Below, in pieces: positions 50,886-60,373 of a stretch of 60,476 nt of DNA. Numbering within the stretch: the stretch's first letter is position 1; each line of letters opens with the position of its first letter. The notes under the pieces were generated by a model. The model worked only from the letters and a program-made list of their open reading frames with translations. It did no database searches and was not told the DNA's origin. Source of the DNA: Streptomyces sp. rh34 (GTDB lineage: Bacteria; Actinomycetota; Actinomycetes; Streptomycetales; Streptomycetaceae); the NCBI RefSeq assembly GCF_002551245.1, contig NZ_NTGZ01000012.1, forward strand, positions 1-60,476, written 5' to 3'. The translations under genes and the position numbers were made by a program.

Positions 50886-52457
50886 GTGACCGCCGTGAAC
50901 GACGTGACCGCATCCGCCCACGCCCTGGGCGCCTCCCGCACCTTCTGGGAGCTGATCGAACGCCGTGCCGCCCGCACCCCGCACGACCCGGTCCTGCTCC
51001 AGGAGGACCGGAGTCTGACCTTCGGCGAGTTGCGGGACCGCGCCGAGCGGGTCGCCGCCGGGCTGTACGGGATGGGCGTGCGCGCGGGCAGCGTGGTGGC
51101 CTGGCAGCTGCCGACCCGGCTGGAGACGGCCCTGCTCTCCTTCGCCCTGACCCGGCTCGGGGCCGTGCAGAGCCCCGTCATCCCGTTCCACCGGGACCGC
51201 GAGGTGCGGTTCGCGCTGCGCGAGTCGGGGGCCTCGTTCTTCGCCGTGCCCGGGGTGTGGCGCGGCTTCGACCACACGGCGATGGCCGAGCGGATCGCCG
51301 GGGAACTCGACCACCCGCCGCGGGTCCTCGAGGCGTACGACGCCCTCCCCGACGGCGACCCGGCCGTGCTGCCGCCGCCGCCCGGACCGTCCTCCGGCAC
51401 GGAGGTCCGCTGGATCTACTGGACCTCCGGCACCACCTCCGACCCCAAGGGCGTCCTGCACACCGACCGCTCCCTGATCGCGGGCGGCTCCTGCCTCGCC
51501 CACGCCCTGAAGCTCTCCGCGCGGGACGTGGGCTCGATGGCGTTCCCGTACGCCCATGTCGCCGGGCCCGACTACACGGTGATGCTCCTGCTGTACGGGT
51601 TCCCCGCGGTGATGTTCGAGCAGTTCGCGCTGCCGGACGCGCTGGCGGAGTACCGGCGGCACGGGGTGACCGTGGCGGGCGGGTCGACGGCGTTCTACGC
51701 GATGTTCCTGGCCGAGCAGCGCAAGGACCCGGGCAGCCGCCTCATCCCGACCCTCCGTCTGCTGGCGGGCGGCGGGGCGCCGAAGCCGCCGGAGGTCTAC
51801 CACGCGGTGGTGCGGGAGATGGGGGTCCAGCTCACCCACGGCTACGGCATGACCGAGGTCCCGATGATCACCATGGGCTCCCCGGACGACACCCCCGACC
51901 ACCTGGCGCTGACCGAGGGGCGGCCGCCGGAGGGGATGGAGATCCGGATCACCGACGAGCGGGGCGAGCCGCTCCCGTACGGCGCCGAGGGCGAGGTGCG
52001 GCTGCGCGGGGAGGCGGTCTGCCGGGGGTATCTGGACGCGGAGGCCTCCGCCGCGGCCTTCGACGCCGAGGGGTTCCTGATCACCGGGGACCTGGGGCGG
52101 CTCCGGGAGAGCGGACACCTCACGCTCACCGGGCGGCTGAAGGACATCATCATCCGCAAGGGCGAGAACATCTCCGCCAAGGAGATCGAGGACCTGCTCC
52201 ACACGCACCCCGCCGTGGCCGACGCGGCGGTCATCGGGCTCCCCGACGCCGACCGCGGCGAACGCGTCTGCGCGGTGGTGGAACAGCCGCCCGGCACCCC
52301 GCCCCTGACCCTGGCCGGGCTCTCCGCCCATCTGCGGGAAGCGGGCCTGTCCGTCCACAAGGTGCCCGAGCAGTTGGAGGTGCTGGACGAGCTGCCGCGC
52401 AACGAGACGCTGCGCAAGGTGCTCAAGTACCGGCTGCGGGAACGGTTCGGCGGGTGA
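50886..52457 (+). CDS. AMP-forming acyl-CoA synthetase (ANL superfamily)
   Basis: 523 aa, GTG at 50886 with GGAGGGA upstream. Core motifs are IYWTSGTTSDPKGVLHTD (P-loop, A3), HGYGMTEVP (A5), LITGDLGRLRESGHL (A7/A8) and KDIIIRKGENISAKEIED (A8 hinge). The A10 lysine lies in LPRNETLRKVLK. It would adenylate a carboxylic acid and transfer it to CoA. With the NDP-forming synthetase it gives the regulon two activation routes. The closest analogues are cyclohexanecarboxylate or steroid-acid CoA ligases; substrate unproven. Confidence 0.9.
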   Translation: MTAVNDVTASAHALGASRTFWELIERRAARTPHDPVLLQEDRSLTFGELRDRAERVAAGLYGMGVRAGSVVAWQLPTRLETALLSFALTRLGAVQSPVIPFHRDREVRFALRESGASFFAVPGVWRGFDHTAMAERIAGELDHPPRVLEAYDALPDGDPAVLPPPPGPSSGTEVRWIYWTSGTTSDPKGVLHTDRSLIAGGSCLAHALKLSARDVGSMAFPYAHVAGPDYTVMLLLYGFPAVMFEQFALPDALAEYRRHGVTVAGGSTAFYAMFLAEQRKDPGSRLIPTLRLLAGGGAPKPPEVYHAVVREMGVQLTHGYGMTEVPMITMGSPDDTPDHLALTEGRPPEGMEIRITDERGEPLPYGAEGEVRLRGEAVCRGYLDAEASAAAFDAEGFLITGDLGRLRESGHLTLTGRLKDIIIRKGENISAKEIEDLLHTHPAVADAAVIGLPDADRGERVCAVVEQPPGTPPLTLAGLSAHLREAGLSVHKVPEQLEVLDELPRNETLRKVLKYRLRERFGG

Positions 52458-52525
52458 GGCGGGCGTCGGCCGGGCGAGGCAGGCGTTACGGGGGCGACGC
52501 GCCGTCCCCGTAACGCCCGGGGTTG

Positions 52526-53047
52526 CTACGCGTCGGGCTCGATCACCGTGAAGTACACGGCGAACGCCGCCACCACATCGCTCTCCGCCACCAGCCCGTC
52601 CCGGTCCGTGTCCAGGCTCTGGGCGCCGATGCTCGCGATCTCGGCACGGGCGCCGAGGACCCGGAGCGCCCGCTCCACGTCCGCCACCGCCGCCCTGCCG
52701 TCGTTCCCGCAGTCCGCGACCGCGATGGCCGCACGCAGGAACGGCCGGGCGATCTCGGCGAACCGCCCGGGATTGTCCCGGAGCCGCTTCACGGCCCCGC
52801 CCACGAACTCCTCACGGGTGACCCGCTGGTCCCCGTCCACATCGGCGATCCCCGCCATGCCCTGCCAGAAGGCCTCGGCACCGGTGTAGAGCGCCTGCCC
52901 CTTGTCGCAGCGGGCCGTCGTACCGAACTCGGCGAGCAGACGGGCCGCCGCGGCATTGAAATCGGCACGGTCGATGTAGCCGTTGCCGTCCTGGTCGAAG
53001 GCGGCGAAGCGGTGCGCGATCTTTCGCTCGTACTCTGCGCTGTCCAT
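52526..53047 (-). CDS. EF-hand calcium-binding protein (calerythrin-like)
   Basis: 173 aa. Three canonical EF-hand loops are seen: DQDGNGYIDRAD, DVDGDQRVTREE and DTDRDGLVAESD. A fourth, degenerate loop (DCGNDGRAAVAD) precedes the last. Four-hand sarcoplasmic/calerythrin-type proteins of this size occur in streptomycetes as cytosolic Ca2+ sensors or buffers. ATG at 53047. Confidence 0.92.
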   Translation of the reverse strand: MDSAEYERKIAHRFAAFDQDGNGYIDRADFNAAAARLLAEFGTTARCDKGQALYTGAEAFWQGMAGIADVDGDQRVTREEFVGGAVKRLRDNPGRFAEIARPFLRAAIAVADCGNDGRAAVADVERALRVLGARAEIASIGAQSLDTDRDGLVAESDVVAAFAVYFTVIEPDA

Positions 53048-53131
53048 GCGGGGAGCGTACGACGCCCGGAGCGCTCACGTGTCACCGAGCAGGTCCTCCT
53101 GTGTGACAACCTCGCATCGGAGGCAGCCGCT

Positions 53132-53506
53132 TCAGGCGCTCAGCGGCCTGCACTCCTCGTCGGTCGCGGACCGCGCGTCCGGGTAGACGTCGAACAGACG
53201 GCGCACCCCGAGCGCCCCGAGCACCTTGTTGACGTGCGAACCGTCCTCCGCGCCCCGGGCCGGGAGAATCAGCCGCAGCCGGCCGCCGCAGGACTTCATC
53301 AGCCGACGCGAGGCGATCAGCACGCCGACGCCGCTGGAGTCGCAGAAGAACACCTCGGACAGATCGAGCACCACATCGTGCTGCCCCTCCGCCACCGCCT
53401 CGTGGACGGACTGGCGCACGACGGGTGAGGTCACCAGATCGAGTTCGCCGCTCATGCGCAGCACGGTCCAGGAGCCCTGCTCCGCCTCGTCCACCTTCAG
53501 CGTCAC
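53132..53506 (-). CDS. STAS-domain anti-sigma factor antagonist (BldG-like)
   Basis: 124 aa from GTG at 53506. VLRMSGELDLVTSPVVRQSV and VVLDLSEVFFCDSSGVGVLI form the STAS core, with the phosphorylatable Ser in DSSG near residue 57. Such proteins bind or release RsbW-type kinases. A longer in-frame start exists upstream, but homologues are about 110-125 aa. Divergent from the sigma-factor gene at 53835. Confidence 0.88.
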   Translation of the reverse strand: MTLKVDEAEQGSWTVLRMSGELDLVTSPVVRQSVHEAVAEGQHDVVLDLSEVFFCDSSGVGVLIASRRLMKSCGGRLRLILPARGAEDGSHVNKVLGALGVRRLFDVYPDARSATDEECRPLSA

Positions 53507-53834
53507 GCGACTGGACCTCTCGTTCCGGGGCTCCCGGCAATCCGGAAGTTTCCGTTCCTTCTCGCGGCTGCCCCACCGCACCCCCATGAAACACCGACGC
53601 GCCGACCGACGCCCAGGAGGTTTCCGGCGGAAAGGAGCACTTCGGGCTGTTTTCGCTGATCAGAACGGCCAGGGAGGCATCCGGGCCGAAAATCGACTAG
53701 CGTCGTCGGCCACGCGCCGCGGGATGAGAGTTGCCGCAAAGGCGCGTGCGCCGCCCGCCCGGCGGACTACATTCGGTCCTCACGGGCACAGGTCAGACAC
53801 GGAGCTGGGTGACAGGCCGGGGGCTGGGGGGTTC

Positions 53835-54428
53835 ATGGCGAAGGAGACAGCACCCCGCTGGGACCGCAGGATGCAGCAGAGGCTGGCCCGCGGCGAGGCG
53901 GCGGCGCTCGGCGAGCTCTATGACCGGTTCGCGGCCCTCGTCCACAGCCAGGCGCACCGGATGCTCGACGACGAGGACGCCGCCGACCTGGTGACCCGCG
54001 AGGTATTCGCCCAGGTCTGGGAGAACCCCGAGGCGTACGACCCGAAGCAGGGCTCGATGCGCTCCTGGGTGGCCCGCCTCGCCCACCGCCAGTCCGTCCA
54101 GCGGCTGCGCCGGGCGGCGGCCTCCTCGTACGCGGCGGAGCACGGCGAGGGCGCGGCGCCCGACCCGGAGGAGCTGGAGCGGCGGGTGCGCAGTGCCACG
54201 GCCGCCGCCCGCGCGGACTACATCGTCTCCTCGATGCCCGCGCCGCTGCGGCAGGCCCTGGAGCTGGCGTACATCCATCGCCGGGACTACCGGCAGACCG
54301 CCGCCGACCTCGGGGTCACCGAGGACGAGGCGCGCCGGCGGCTCCGGCTGGGGCTCCAGCTGCTCTCCACGGCGAACGCACGCCCGCTCGAAGGGGCCTC
54401 GCCACCCGGTTACGGACGGGTCCGGTGA
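53835..54428 (+). CDS. ECF-like RNA polymerase sigma factor
   Basis: 197 aa from ATG at 53835. Region 2 has LGELYDRFAALVHSQAHRML and DLVTREVFAQVWENPEAYDP. Region 4 has LRQALELAYIHRRDYRQTAA and LGVTEDEARRRLRLGLQLL. It lacks regions 1 and 3, as ECF sigmas do. The stop overlaps the GTG of the anti-sigma-like gene, indicating coupling with its cognate regulator. The 53507-53834 gap contains only promoters; a CGGAA/TTCCG inverted motif sits at 53543-53554. Confidence 0.88.
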   Translation: MAKETAPRWDRRMQQRLARGEAAALGELYDRFAALVHSQAHRMLDDEDAADLVTREVFAQVWENPEAYDPKQGSMRSWVARLAHRQSVQRLRRAAASSYAAEHGEGAAPDPEELERRVRSATAAARADYIVSSMPAPLRQALELAYIHRRDYRQTAADLGVTEDEARRRLRLGLQLLSTANARPLEGASPPGYGRVR

Positions 54429-55930
54429 GCGACGACGGACGCGAGAGCGAGGGAGGCGGGGAGGAGGTGCGCGGCGCCCGCCGGATACCGGGCCCGCGCG
54501 GGGCGGCGGACGACCTCGACCTGGAGTCCGTGCCGCTGCCTCCCCTGCCGCCGGCCGGACCGGCCGCCCCCGACGAGGCCGTACCGGAACAGGCCGTACC
54601 GGAGCCGTCCGTGCCGGAGCCGTCCGTGCCGGAGCCGGAGCCGTCCGAGGCCCCGGAGACCGAGTCCGTGGCCGAGGCCGGGCCCGCGGCCGAGCACGCC
54701 GTCGAGCACGGACCCGAGCCTGTGGCCGAGCACGGGACCGAGCCCGTGGCCGGGCCTGCGGCCGAGCTCGGGACCGATCCGACGGCCGGACCGGAACAGG
54801 CCACCCCGGAGCCGCTCATGACCTCCGCCCCGGATCTCCCCCACCGGGTCCTCAAGGCCCTTCTCGGCGCCTGGGCCCTGTCCGCCTGTTCGGCCGAGGA
54901 GACCGCCGCCGTGGAGGACCACCTCACCGCCTGCGCCCCGTGCGCGGACGAAGCACTGCGGCTGCGGGACGCGGTGGGGCTGCTGCACACCGACGGCTCC
55001 CTCGACCTCGACCCGACGCTGCGGTCCCGGGTGATGGACGGGTGCCTGGGCCGCCGCCCGGCCCGGATACCGGTGCCGGAGTGGGCCGCCCCGTACGACG
55101 CCGAGACCGCCCGGCTCGACGCGCTGCTCCGCGACATCGGCGACTCCGAGTGGCACGCGCCGGTGCGCCTGCGGTGGTTCGAGGAGGAGCGCGAGGTCAG
55201 CCGCAGGACCACGGTCGCCGGCGTGATCGGCCACCTGACGGCGGTCGACGGACTGCTGTCCGCCGCGCTCGGCCTCGACGACCCGCTCGGCGACAGGGCG
55301 CCGCTGGACCCCACCGAGCGCACCGAGACGTACTGGTCGTCGGCGCACCGGCCGCCCACCCGGGCCGTCCGCGAGCCCTGGCGGGCCCAGAGCCACGAGC
55401 TGATCCGTACGGCGTCCTTCGCCGGGCGGAACGTCGCCGAGACCTCCGTCTCCTACGGGGCCTTCGCCCTGCCGCTCCAGGACGCAGCTCTGGACCGCGC
55501 CTTCGAGTGCTGGGTGCACGGCGGGGACATCGCCGACGCCGTCGACTACCCGTACCGGGCCCCGTCGGCGGCCCATCTGCACCGGATGATCGACCTGGCG
55601 GCCCGGATGCTTCCGGCCGCCGTGGCGGGACGCCGCCGCGCCGGACTGGCCGGACCGGCGAAGGACCTCGTCACGGCCGGTGCGCCGGGCCGCTCGGTCC
55701 ATCTGGAGATCGAGGGCCACGGCGGAGGCGACTGGTACATCGCGCTGGACTCCCCGGCCGCCGTCGGCTCGCCCGACCGCGCGGTGGCGCAGGTCGCGCT
55801 GGACGGGGTCGAGTTCTGCCGGCTCGTCGCGGGCCACATCTCGCCGGTGGAAGCGGCCGCCGGCCAGGAGGGCGACCGCGAGGCCATCCGCGACGTGCTG
55901 TTCGCGGCGGCCGCGCTCAGCCGGCTCTAG
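54425..55930 (+). CDS. Zinc-finger anti-sigma protein with maleylpyruvate-isomerase-like domain
   Basis: 501 aa, GTG overlapping the sigma stop. Residues ~45-135 are a Pro/Glu/Val-rich repeat region (VPEPSVPEPSVPEPEP; AEHG/EPVAG units). Then comes a ZAS-type motif in EDHLTACAPCADEALRL (His-x3-Cys-x2-Cys). The C-terminal ~280 residues are a DinB/mycothiol-dependent maleylpyruvate-isomerase-like domain (HLTAVDGLLSAALGL; WVHGGDIADAV). No transmembrane helix is seen, so it is a cytosolic anti-sigma factor, possibly sensing thiol status through the zinc site. Confidence 0.82.
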   Translation: MSDDGRESEGGGEEVRGARRIPGPRGAADDLDLESVPLPPLPPAGPAAPDEAVPEQAVPEPSVPEPSVPEPEPSEAPETESVAEAGPAAEHAVEHGPEPVAEHGTEPVAGPAAELGTDPTAGPEQATPEPLMTSAPDLPHRVLKALLGAWALSACSAEETAAVEDHLTACAPCADEALRLRDAVGLLHTDGSLDLDPTLRSRVMDGCLGRRPARIPVPEWAAPYDAETARLDALLRDIGDSEWHAPVRLRWFEEEREVSRRTTVAGVIGHLTAVDGLLSAALGLDDPLGDRAPLDPTERTETYWSSAHRPPTRAVREPWRAQSHELIRTASFAGRNVAETSVSYGAFALPLQDAALDRAFECWVHGGDIADAVDYPYRAPSAAHLHRMIDLAARMLPAAVAGRRRAGLAGPAKDLVTAGAPGRSVHLEIEGHGGGDWYIALDSPAAVGSPDRAVAQVALDGVEFCRLVAGHISPVEAAAGQEGDREAIRDVLFAAAALSRL

Positions 55931-55990
55931 GACCGGTTCTCCAACTGCCCCGTGCCGGGCGGCGCCCGGTCCGGTCCCAGGGCCACGCCC

Positions 55991-56887
55991 CTACGCGAAG
56001 ATCACCGTACGGCGGCCGTTGAGCAGGATGCGCCGCTCCGCGTGCCACTTCACCGCGCGCGCCAGCGCCCGGCACTCCACGTCCCGGCCGATGGCGACCA
56101 GCTGGTCCGGCGTCGCGTCGTGACCGACGCGCTCGACCTCCTGCTCGATGATCGGGCCCTCGTCGAGGTCGGCGGTGACGTAGTGCGCGGTCGCGCCGAT
56201 CAGCTTCACCCCGCGCGCGTGCGCCTGGTGGTAGGGCTTGGCGCCCTTGAAGCTCGGCAGGAACGAGTGGTGGATGTTGATGATCCGGCCGCTCAGCTGC
56301 TTGCACAGGTCGTCGGAGAGGACCTGCATGTAGCGGGCCAGGACGACCAGCTCGACGTCCTCCTCGCGGACCAGTTCCAGCAGCCGCGCCTCGGCCTCCG
56401 CCTTGTTGTCCTTCGTCACCGGGAGGTGCCGGAAGGGGATGCCGTACGAGGCGACGAGCTCGGCGAAGTCCGTGTGGTTGGAGACGACGGCCGCGATCTC
56501 GACCGGCAGCGCCCCGGTGCGGGAGCGGAACAGCAGGTCGTTGAGGCAGTGGCCGAACTTGCTGACCATCAGCACGATCCGCATGCGCTCCGCGGGCCGG
56601 TGGATCTGCCACTCCATCCGGAAGGCCTCCCCGATCGCGGCGAAGCTGGCGCGCAGCTTGTCCACCGTCACGGTGGCGTCCGCCGAGAAGTGGACGCGCA
56701 TGAAGAACAGGCCCGTGTCGTGGTCCCCGAACTGCTGACTGTCCTCGATGTTGCAGCCGGTCATGAAGAGATAGCTCGACACGGCGTGCACGATGCCCTG
56801 TTTGTCGGGGCAGGAGAGCGTGAGGACGTACTGCTCGGTCGCGGCGGCGTCCGAGGCGGCGGAGGGGGCGGGCTGCGGCGCGGTCAT
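55991..56887 (-). CDS. purU: Formyltetrahydrofolate deformylase
   Basis: 298 aa from ATG at 56887. The N-terminal ACT domain has LTLSCPDKQGIVHAVSSYLF. The formyltransferase fold has VLMVSKFGHCLNDLLFR and LARYMQVLSD. The catalytic set is IINIHHSFLPSFKG, GATAHYVTADLDEGPII (His/Asp). It hydrolyses 10-formyl-THF to formate and THF, balancing one-carbon pools. Monocistronic. Confidence 0.95.
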   Translation of the reverse strand: MTAPQPAPSAASDAAATEQYVLTLSCPDKQGIVHAVSSYLFMTGCNIEDSQQFGDHDTGLFFMRVHFSADATVTVDKLRASFAAIGEAFRMEWQIHRPAERMRIVLMVSKFGHCLNDLLFRSRTGALPVEIAAVVSNHTDFAELVASYGIPFRHLPVTKDNKAEAEARLLELVREEDVELVVLARYMQVLSDDLCKQLSGRIINIHHSFLPSFKGAKPYHQAHARGVKLIGATAHYVTADLDEGPIIEQEVERVGHDATPDQLVAIGRDVECRALARAVKWHAERRILLNGRRTVIFA

Positions 56888-56915
56888 CCTCGTAGGGTGC
56901 CACACCCGCCCGGCG

Positions 56916-57413
56916 TCAGGCCGTCCTGGTCATGATGCGGATGACGTCCAGCGAACGCGGCGGTATGTCCGGATCCTCCGCGTCGTTGGTGGCGAGCATC
57001 ACATGGGCCTCGCGGGCCGCGTGAACGGCCTCGGGCCAGCCGTGGTGCTCCAGATAGGCGGAGACGGGGGCGTCCGCGCCGACCTGGTGCATGATCCGCA
57101 GCACCCGCAGGGCGGCGGCGTCCACGGCGGCGGCCTCGGCGGAGTCCCTGAATATGGTGCCGACGTACTTCTCGGCGGACCAGTTGTCGAGCCAGGTGTC
57201 CTCGACCAGGCGGTACACGGCGTCGGTGACGTCCCCGTACCCTTCCCGGCCGGCGAGCCAGCACTCGTGGTGGAAGGCGGGGTCGGAGAGCATGTGCAGC
57301 GCCGAGCGCACGTTGGTGCGCCAGCGCCACCACGGCATGTCAGTGAGCGGCATGCCGCCCATGGTGGAGGAGCGACGGCCGCGACGGGAAGAGTTCTCCG
57401 AACCTTGCTGCAC
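56916..57413 (-). CDS. SCO4402-family conserved protein
   Basis: 165 aa from GTG at 57413; an internal ATG at 57362 is an alternative start. WWRWRTNVRSALHMLSDPAFH, YGDVTDAVYRLVEDTWLDNWS and VLRIMHQVGADAPVSAYLEHH are conserved among streptomycetes. No function is known and no catalytic motif stands out. It is separated from purU by 28 bp on the same strand, possibly an operon. Confidence 0.85.
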   Translation of the reverse strand: MQQGSENSSRRGRRSSTMGGMPLTDMPWWRWRTNVRSALHMLSDPAFHHECWLAGREGYGDVTDAVYRLVEDTWLDNWSAEKYVGTIFRDSAEAAAVDAAALRVLRIMHQVGADAPVSAYLEHHGWPEAVHAAREAHVMLATNDAEDPDIPPRSLDVIRIMTRTA

Positions 57414-57536
57414 GGTCGTCGATCGTACGTTCCTTCACCGCGCCTCCGCACGGGCCCCCGTAATTCACCTGGACGTCACCGTGCGTTGAGAACGGCACAC
57501 CGCGCCGTTACCCCGGGCCCGGAAGGGTCCTGGTCC

Positions 57537-58808
57537 ATGACCGGACGGCGACGCCCCACCTTCCCCCGCCCCTTCCCGGGCATCATCAGCGCGGCGGCGG
57601 CGGGGGCGGTGCTGCTGTCCGGCTGCGGCGTGCTCCCTGGGGCCTCGGGGGGGTCCAGGGGGCCCGTCACCGTGATGACCTGGGCGCCCGACCGCTCGGA
57701 GGACATCAACGCGGTGAAGATGTCCGGGGTGCCCGCGATGGCGCAGACGTACGCCCGCTGGGTCAACGACACCGGCGGCATCGACGGGCGTGAGCTGAAG
57801 GTGGTCGTCTGCGACGAGGGCGACACCGCGCTCGGCGCGGAGCGGTGCGCTCGGGAGGCCGTCGAGAAGAAGGTGGCCGCCGTCGTCGGCTCCTACAGCC
57901 GCCACGGACAGAGCTTCATGCCGGCGCTGGAGGCGGGCGGTGTCCCGTACATCGGCGGCTACGGCGCCTCCATCGAGGAGTTCAGCAGCTACCTCTCGTA
58001 CCCCGTCAACGGCGGCCAGCCGGCGCTGCTGGCCGGTCACGGGCGGCAGTTGGGCCGCAGCTGCGAGCGGGTCTCGCTGGTGCGGCCCGACTCGATCGGC
58101 GGCGACGGCATGCCCCCGCTCCTGAACAACGGGCTGATGGCCGCCGGCCGGCCCGCCTCCACCGACATCCTCGCCCCGCTGGACGCCACGTCCTACGACG
58201 AGCAGGCCGCACAGGCGCTGGAGCGGTCCGACGGCGGCTGTGTGACGGCGGTGCTCGGCGCCCGTACGGAGACGTTCTTCGACTCCTTCCGCCGCCTGGA
58301 GCCGGATGGTGAGCAGGTGAGGATCTCCTCCGTGCTGGGCAGCGTCAACCAGCCGCTCATCGACCGCACGGGCGGCCCGAACAGCCCCTTCGAGGGCGCC
58401 TACGTCACCGGCTGGTACCCGGACGCGAGGAACGCGCGCTGGAAGGAGATGCGCGAGGTGGTCGGGAAGTACGCCTTCGGGGACAACCGCATCGACCCGG
58501 ACGACACCGCCGTGCAGACGACGTGGATCGCGTACACGGCACTGAGGGCGGCCGTCCGGGCGATCGACGACGAGGACGTCACGTCGGGCCGGGTGGTGGC
58601 CGCCCTCAACCGGGGCGTCGAGGTCGACACCGGCGGCCTGACCCCGACGCTCCGCTGGCGCTTCAAGGACCTGGTCGGCACGTTGAGCTACCCGCGCATC
58701 GTCAACACGAAGGTGACGTTCCAGGTGGTCCGCGAGGGCCGGCTCACCGCCCAGAAGAAGGGCTTCGTGGACGTCTCGGACACCCTGACGGACGCCCCGC
58801 GCGGCTGA
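57537..58808 (+). CDS. Lipoprotein, periplasmic-binding (branched-chain amino-acid receptor type)
   Basis: 423 aa. Type II signal peptide: basic MTGRRRP, hydrophobic IISAAAAGAVLL, lipobox LSGC with Cys near residue 30. Then a Peripla_BP_6 fold: QTYARWVNDTGGIDGRELKVVVCDEG, VVGSYSRHGQSFMPALEAGGVPYIGG and ADNRIDPDD-like C-terminus. It should bind an amino acid or similar ligand outside the cell; no ABC permease genes are adjacent, so it may be an orphan receptor. Confidence 0.9.
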   Translation: MTGRRRPTFPRPFPGIISAAAAGAVLLSGCGVLPGASGGSRGPVTVMTWAPDRSEDINAVKMSGVPAMAQTYARWVNDTGGIDGRELKVVVCDEGDTALGAERCAREAVEKKVAAVVGSYSRHGQSFMPALEAGGVPYIGGYGASIEEFSSYLSYPVNGGQPALLAGHGRQLGRSCERVSLVRPDSIGGDGMPPLLNNGLMAAGRPASTDILAPLDATSYDEQAAQALERSDGGCVTAVLGARTETFFDSFRRLEPDGEQVRISSVLGSVNQPLIDRTGGPNSPFEGAYVTGWYPDARNARWKEMREVVGKYAFGDNRIDPDDTAVQTTWIAYTALRAAVRAIDDEDVTSGRVVAALNRGVEVDTGGLTPTLRWRFKDLVGTLSYPRIVNTKVTFQVVREGRLTAQKKGFVDVSDTLTDAPRG

Positions 58809-58868
58809 GGGCCGCCCCGTGGGCCTCTCGTTCGGGTCGTGCCGGGCCCGGGCTGCCCGGTCCCGGGC

Positions 58869-60373
58869 TCAGAGCTCGGTGTACGCGTGCTTGGTGAGGC
58901 CGTACTTCACCGCGATCGCGTTCCAGAGCTTGGACGCCTCGCGCTTGGCCTGGGTGGCCACCCCGCTCTGCTGGTTGCCCTTGGCCGTCTCGCCCGTCGA
59001 CCGGGCCTTCCCGCCCTTGCAGACGTGCTTCTGCTTCTTGGCCTGTCGCGCCCAGGTGGCGTAGTGCTCGTCGGCCGCCGCCGACGCCTTCCACGCCCGG
59101 TTCAGCGAGGCGGTCAGCTCCGCGTTCCGCGGGAGCTTGTCCACGGTCAGCCCGTCGAGCCGGGTCACCAGGTCGCGGCGCTGCTGGGCGGCGCCCCTGA
59201 GGTCGTCGTTCGCCCGGTCCAGATCCTTGCAGGACTTGATCTTCTCGACCGCGCCGATCACCGCGGCCCGGCTGTTGTTGCTGTCGGCCAGCAGCTTGTC
59301 CAGCGCCTCGGCCTGCGGCTTCGCCGGGTCGGGCGGCGCGGCCTCGGTGGTGGGGTCCGTGACCGGTGAACTCTGCGCGGCGACCGGCTGCTTGTCGTCC
59401 TTGCCGGAATCGTCGCCGCCGCTCAGCAGTGCGCCCGCGCCGAGTCCGATGACGGCGCAGCCCACGACGACCGCGGCGATCAGCGGGACATGCGCGGACC
59501 GCCGGCGCGGGGCGCCGCCACTGGGCTGCGGGGCCGGGCCGTCGTGCTCCGCGCGGCCCTGGAGGCCGTGGAGGCCGGACGGGTAGCCCCCCGGCGCCTG
59601 GGGCGGCAACTGGCCGCCCTGGGGCTGCTGGTGAGGCTGCTGGGGCTGGTGGCCCTGCTGCTGATACGGGGACGGGGGCTGCTGCTGGTACGCCGGTGGG
59701 GGCTGCTGCCCCGCGTCGAACTGCGGCATCTGCTGCGTGGCGCCCGCCGGTTCCTCGCTGCGGAACAGGTTGTCGAACTCCGCGGGCGGCTGCCGGTCCC
59801 CCGGCGCGCCCGGCCTGATCCCGTACGGGGCCCCTCCGGGCACCGGGGGTATGTACTGCGTCGCGTCGGCGTCGCCGCCGCCCTGCGGGGGCCCCACGGG
59901 GCCGGGGCCGCCGGGGACGGGCGCGATGAACTGCGTGGCGTCCGCGTCACCGCCGGGAAAACCCTGACCGCTCTGCCCGCCCCGAGCGCCCGGCCCGGCC
60001 TCCGGCGGCAGCGGCTGTGCGTACGGCTGGGGCTGCGGCGGCTGGGGCTGCGGCGGCTGGGGCTGCTGCTGGTTCTGGTGCTGCTGGGGGTACTGCGGCT
60101 GGTAGGCACCAGGTTGCTGGGACTGCGGCTGTTGCGGCTGTTGCGGCTGGTAGGAGCCGGGCTGCTGAGGCTGCTGATACGCCCCGGGCTGCTGGTACGC
60201 CTCCGGGCCCGGCGGCTGCTGCGCGGGCGGCAGCGGCTGCGGCTGCGCCGGCGGGTAGCCGTAGGCCCCCTGCGCCTGCTGGTCCGGCTGCGACGGCGCG
60301 GCGGACTGCGGCCCCCACTGCCCGCCCCACGGCTGACCGCCCGCGGGCGCCGCCTGCTCGCCCTGTCCGGCAC
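58869..60373 (-). CDS. Pro/Gln-rich membrane-anchored protein, 5' end lost at adapter artefact
   Basis: The frame is open from the stop at 58869 to the adapter junction at 60373 (about 500 residues visible). The N-terminal ~290 residues are disordered Gln/Pro/Gly/Tyr-rich repeats (QQP, YQQ), including two DADATQ repeats. They are followed by one transmembrane helix (VPLIAAVVVGCAVIGLGAGA) and an extracellular domain with two Cys (KSCKDLDRAND; KKQKHVCKGG). The C-terminus is helical. No in-frame start is visible before the artefact, so the true N-terminus is missing. Function unknown. Confidence 0.8.

Noticed and set aside
53082..53106. TGTCAC/GTGTGACA inverted arms between the EF-hand and STAS genes
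   Set aside because: Long unequal spacer and poor fit to a terminator or operator; too weak to claim.
59600..60373. Gln/Pro repeat DNA as an assembly expansion
   Set aside because: The frame stays open through all repeats and the composition matches actinobacterial disordered N-termini, so it is probably real up to the adapter.
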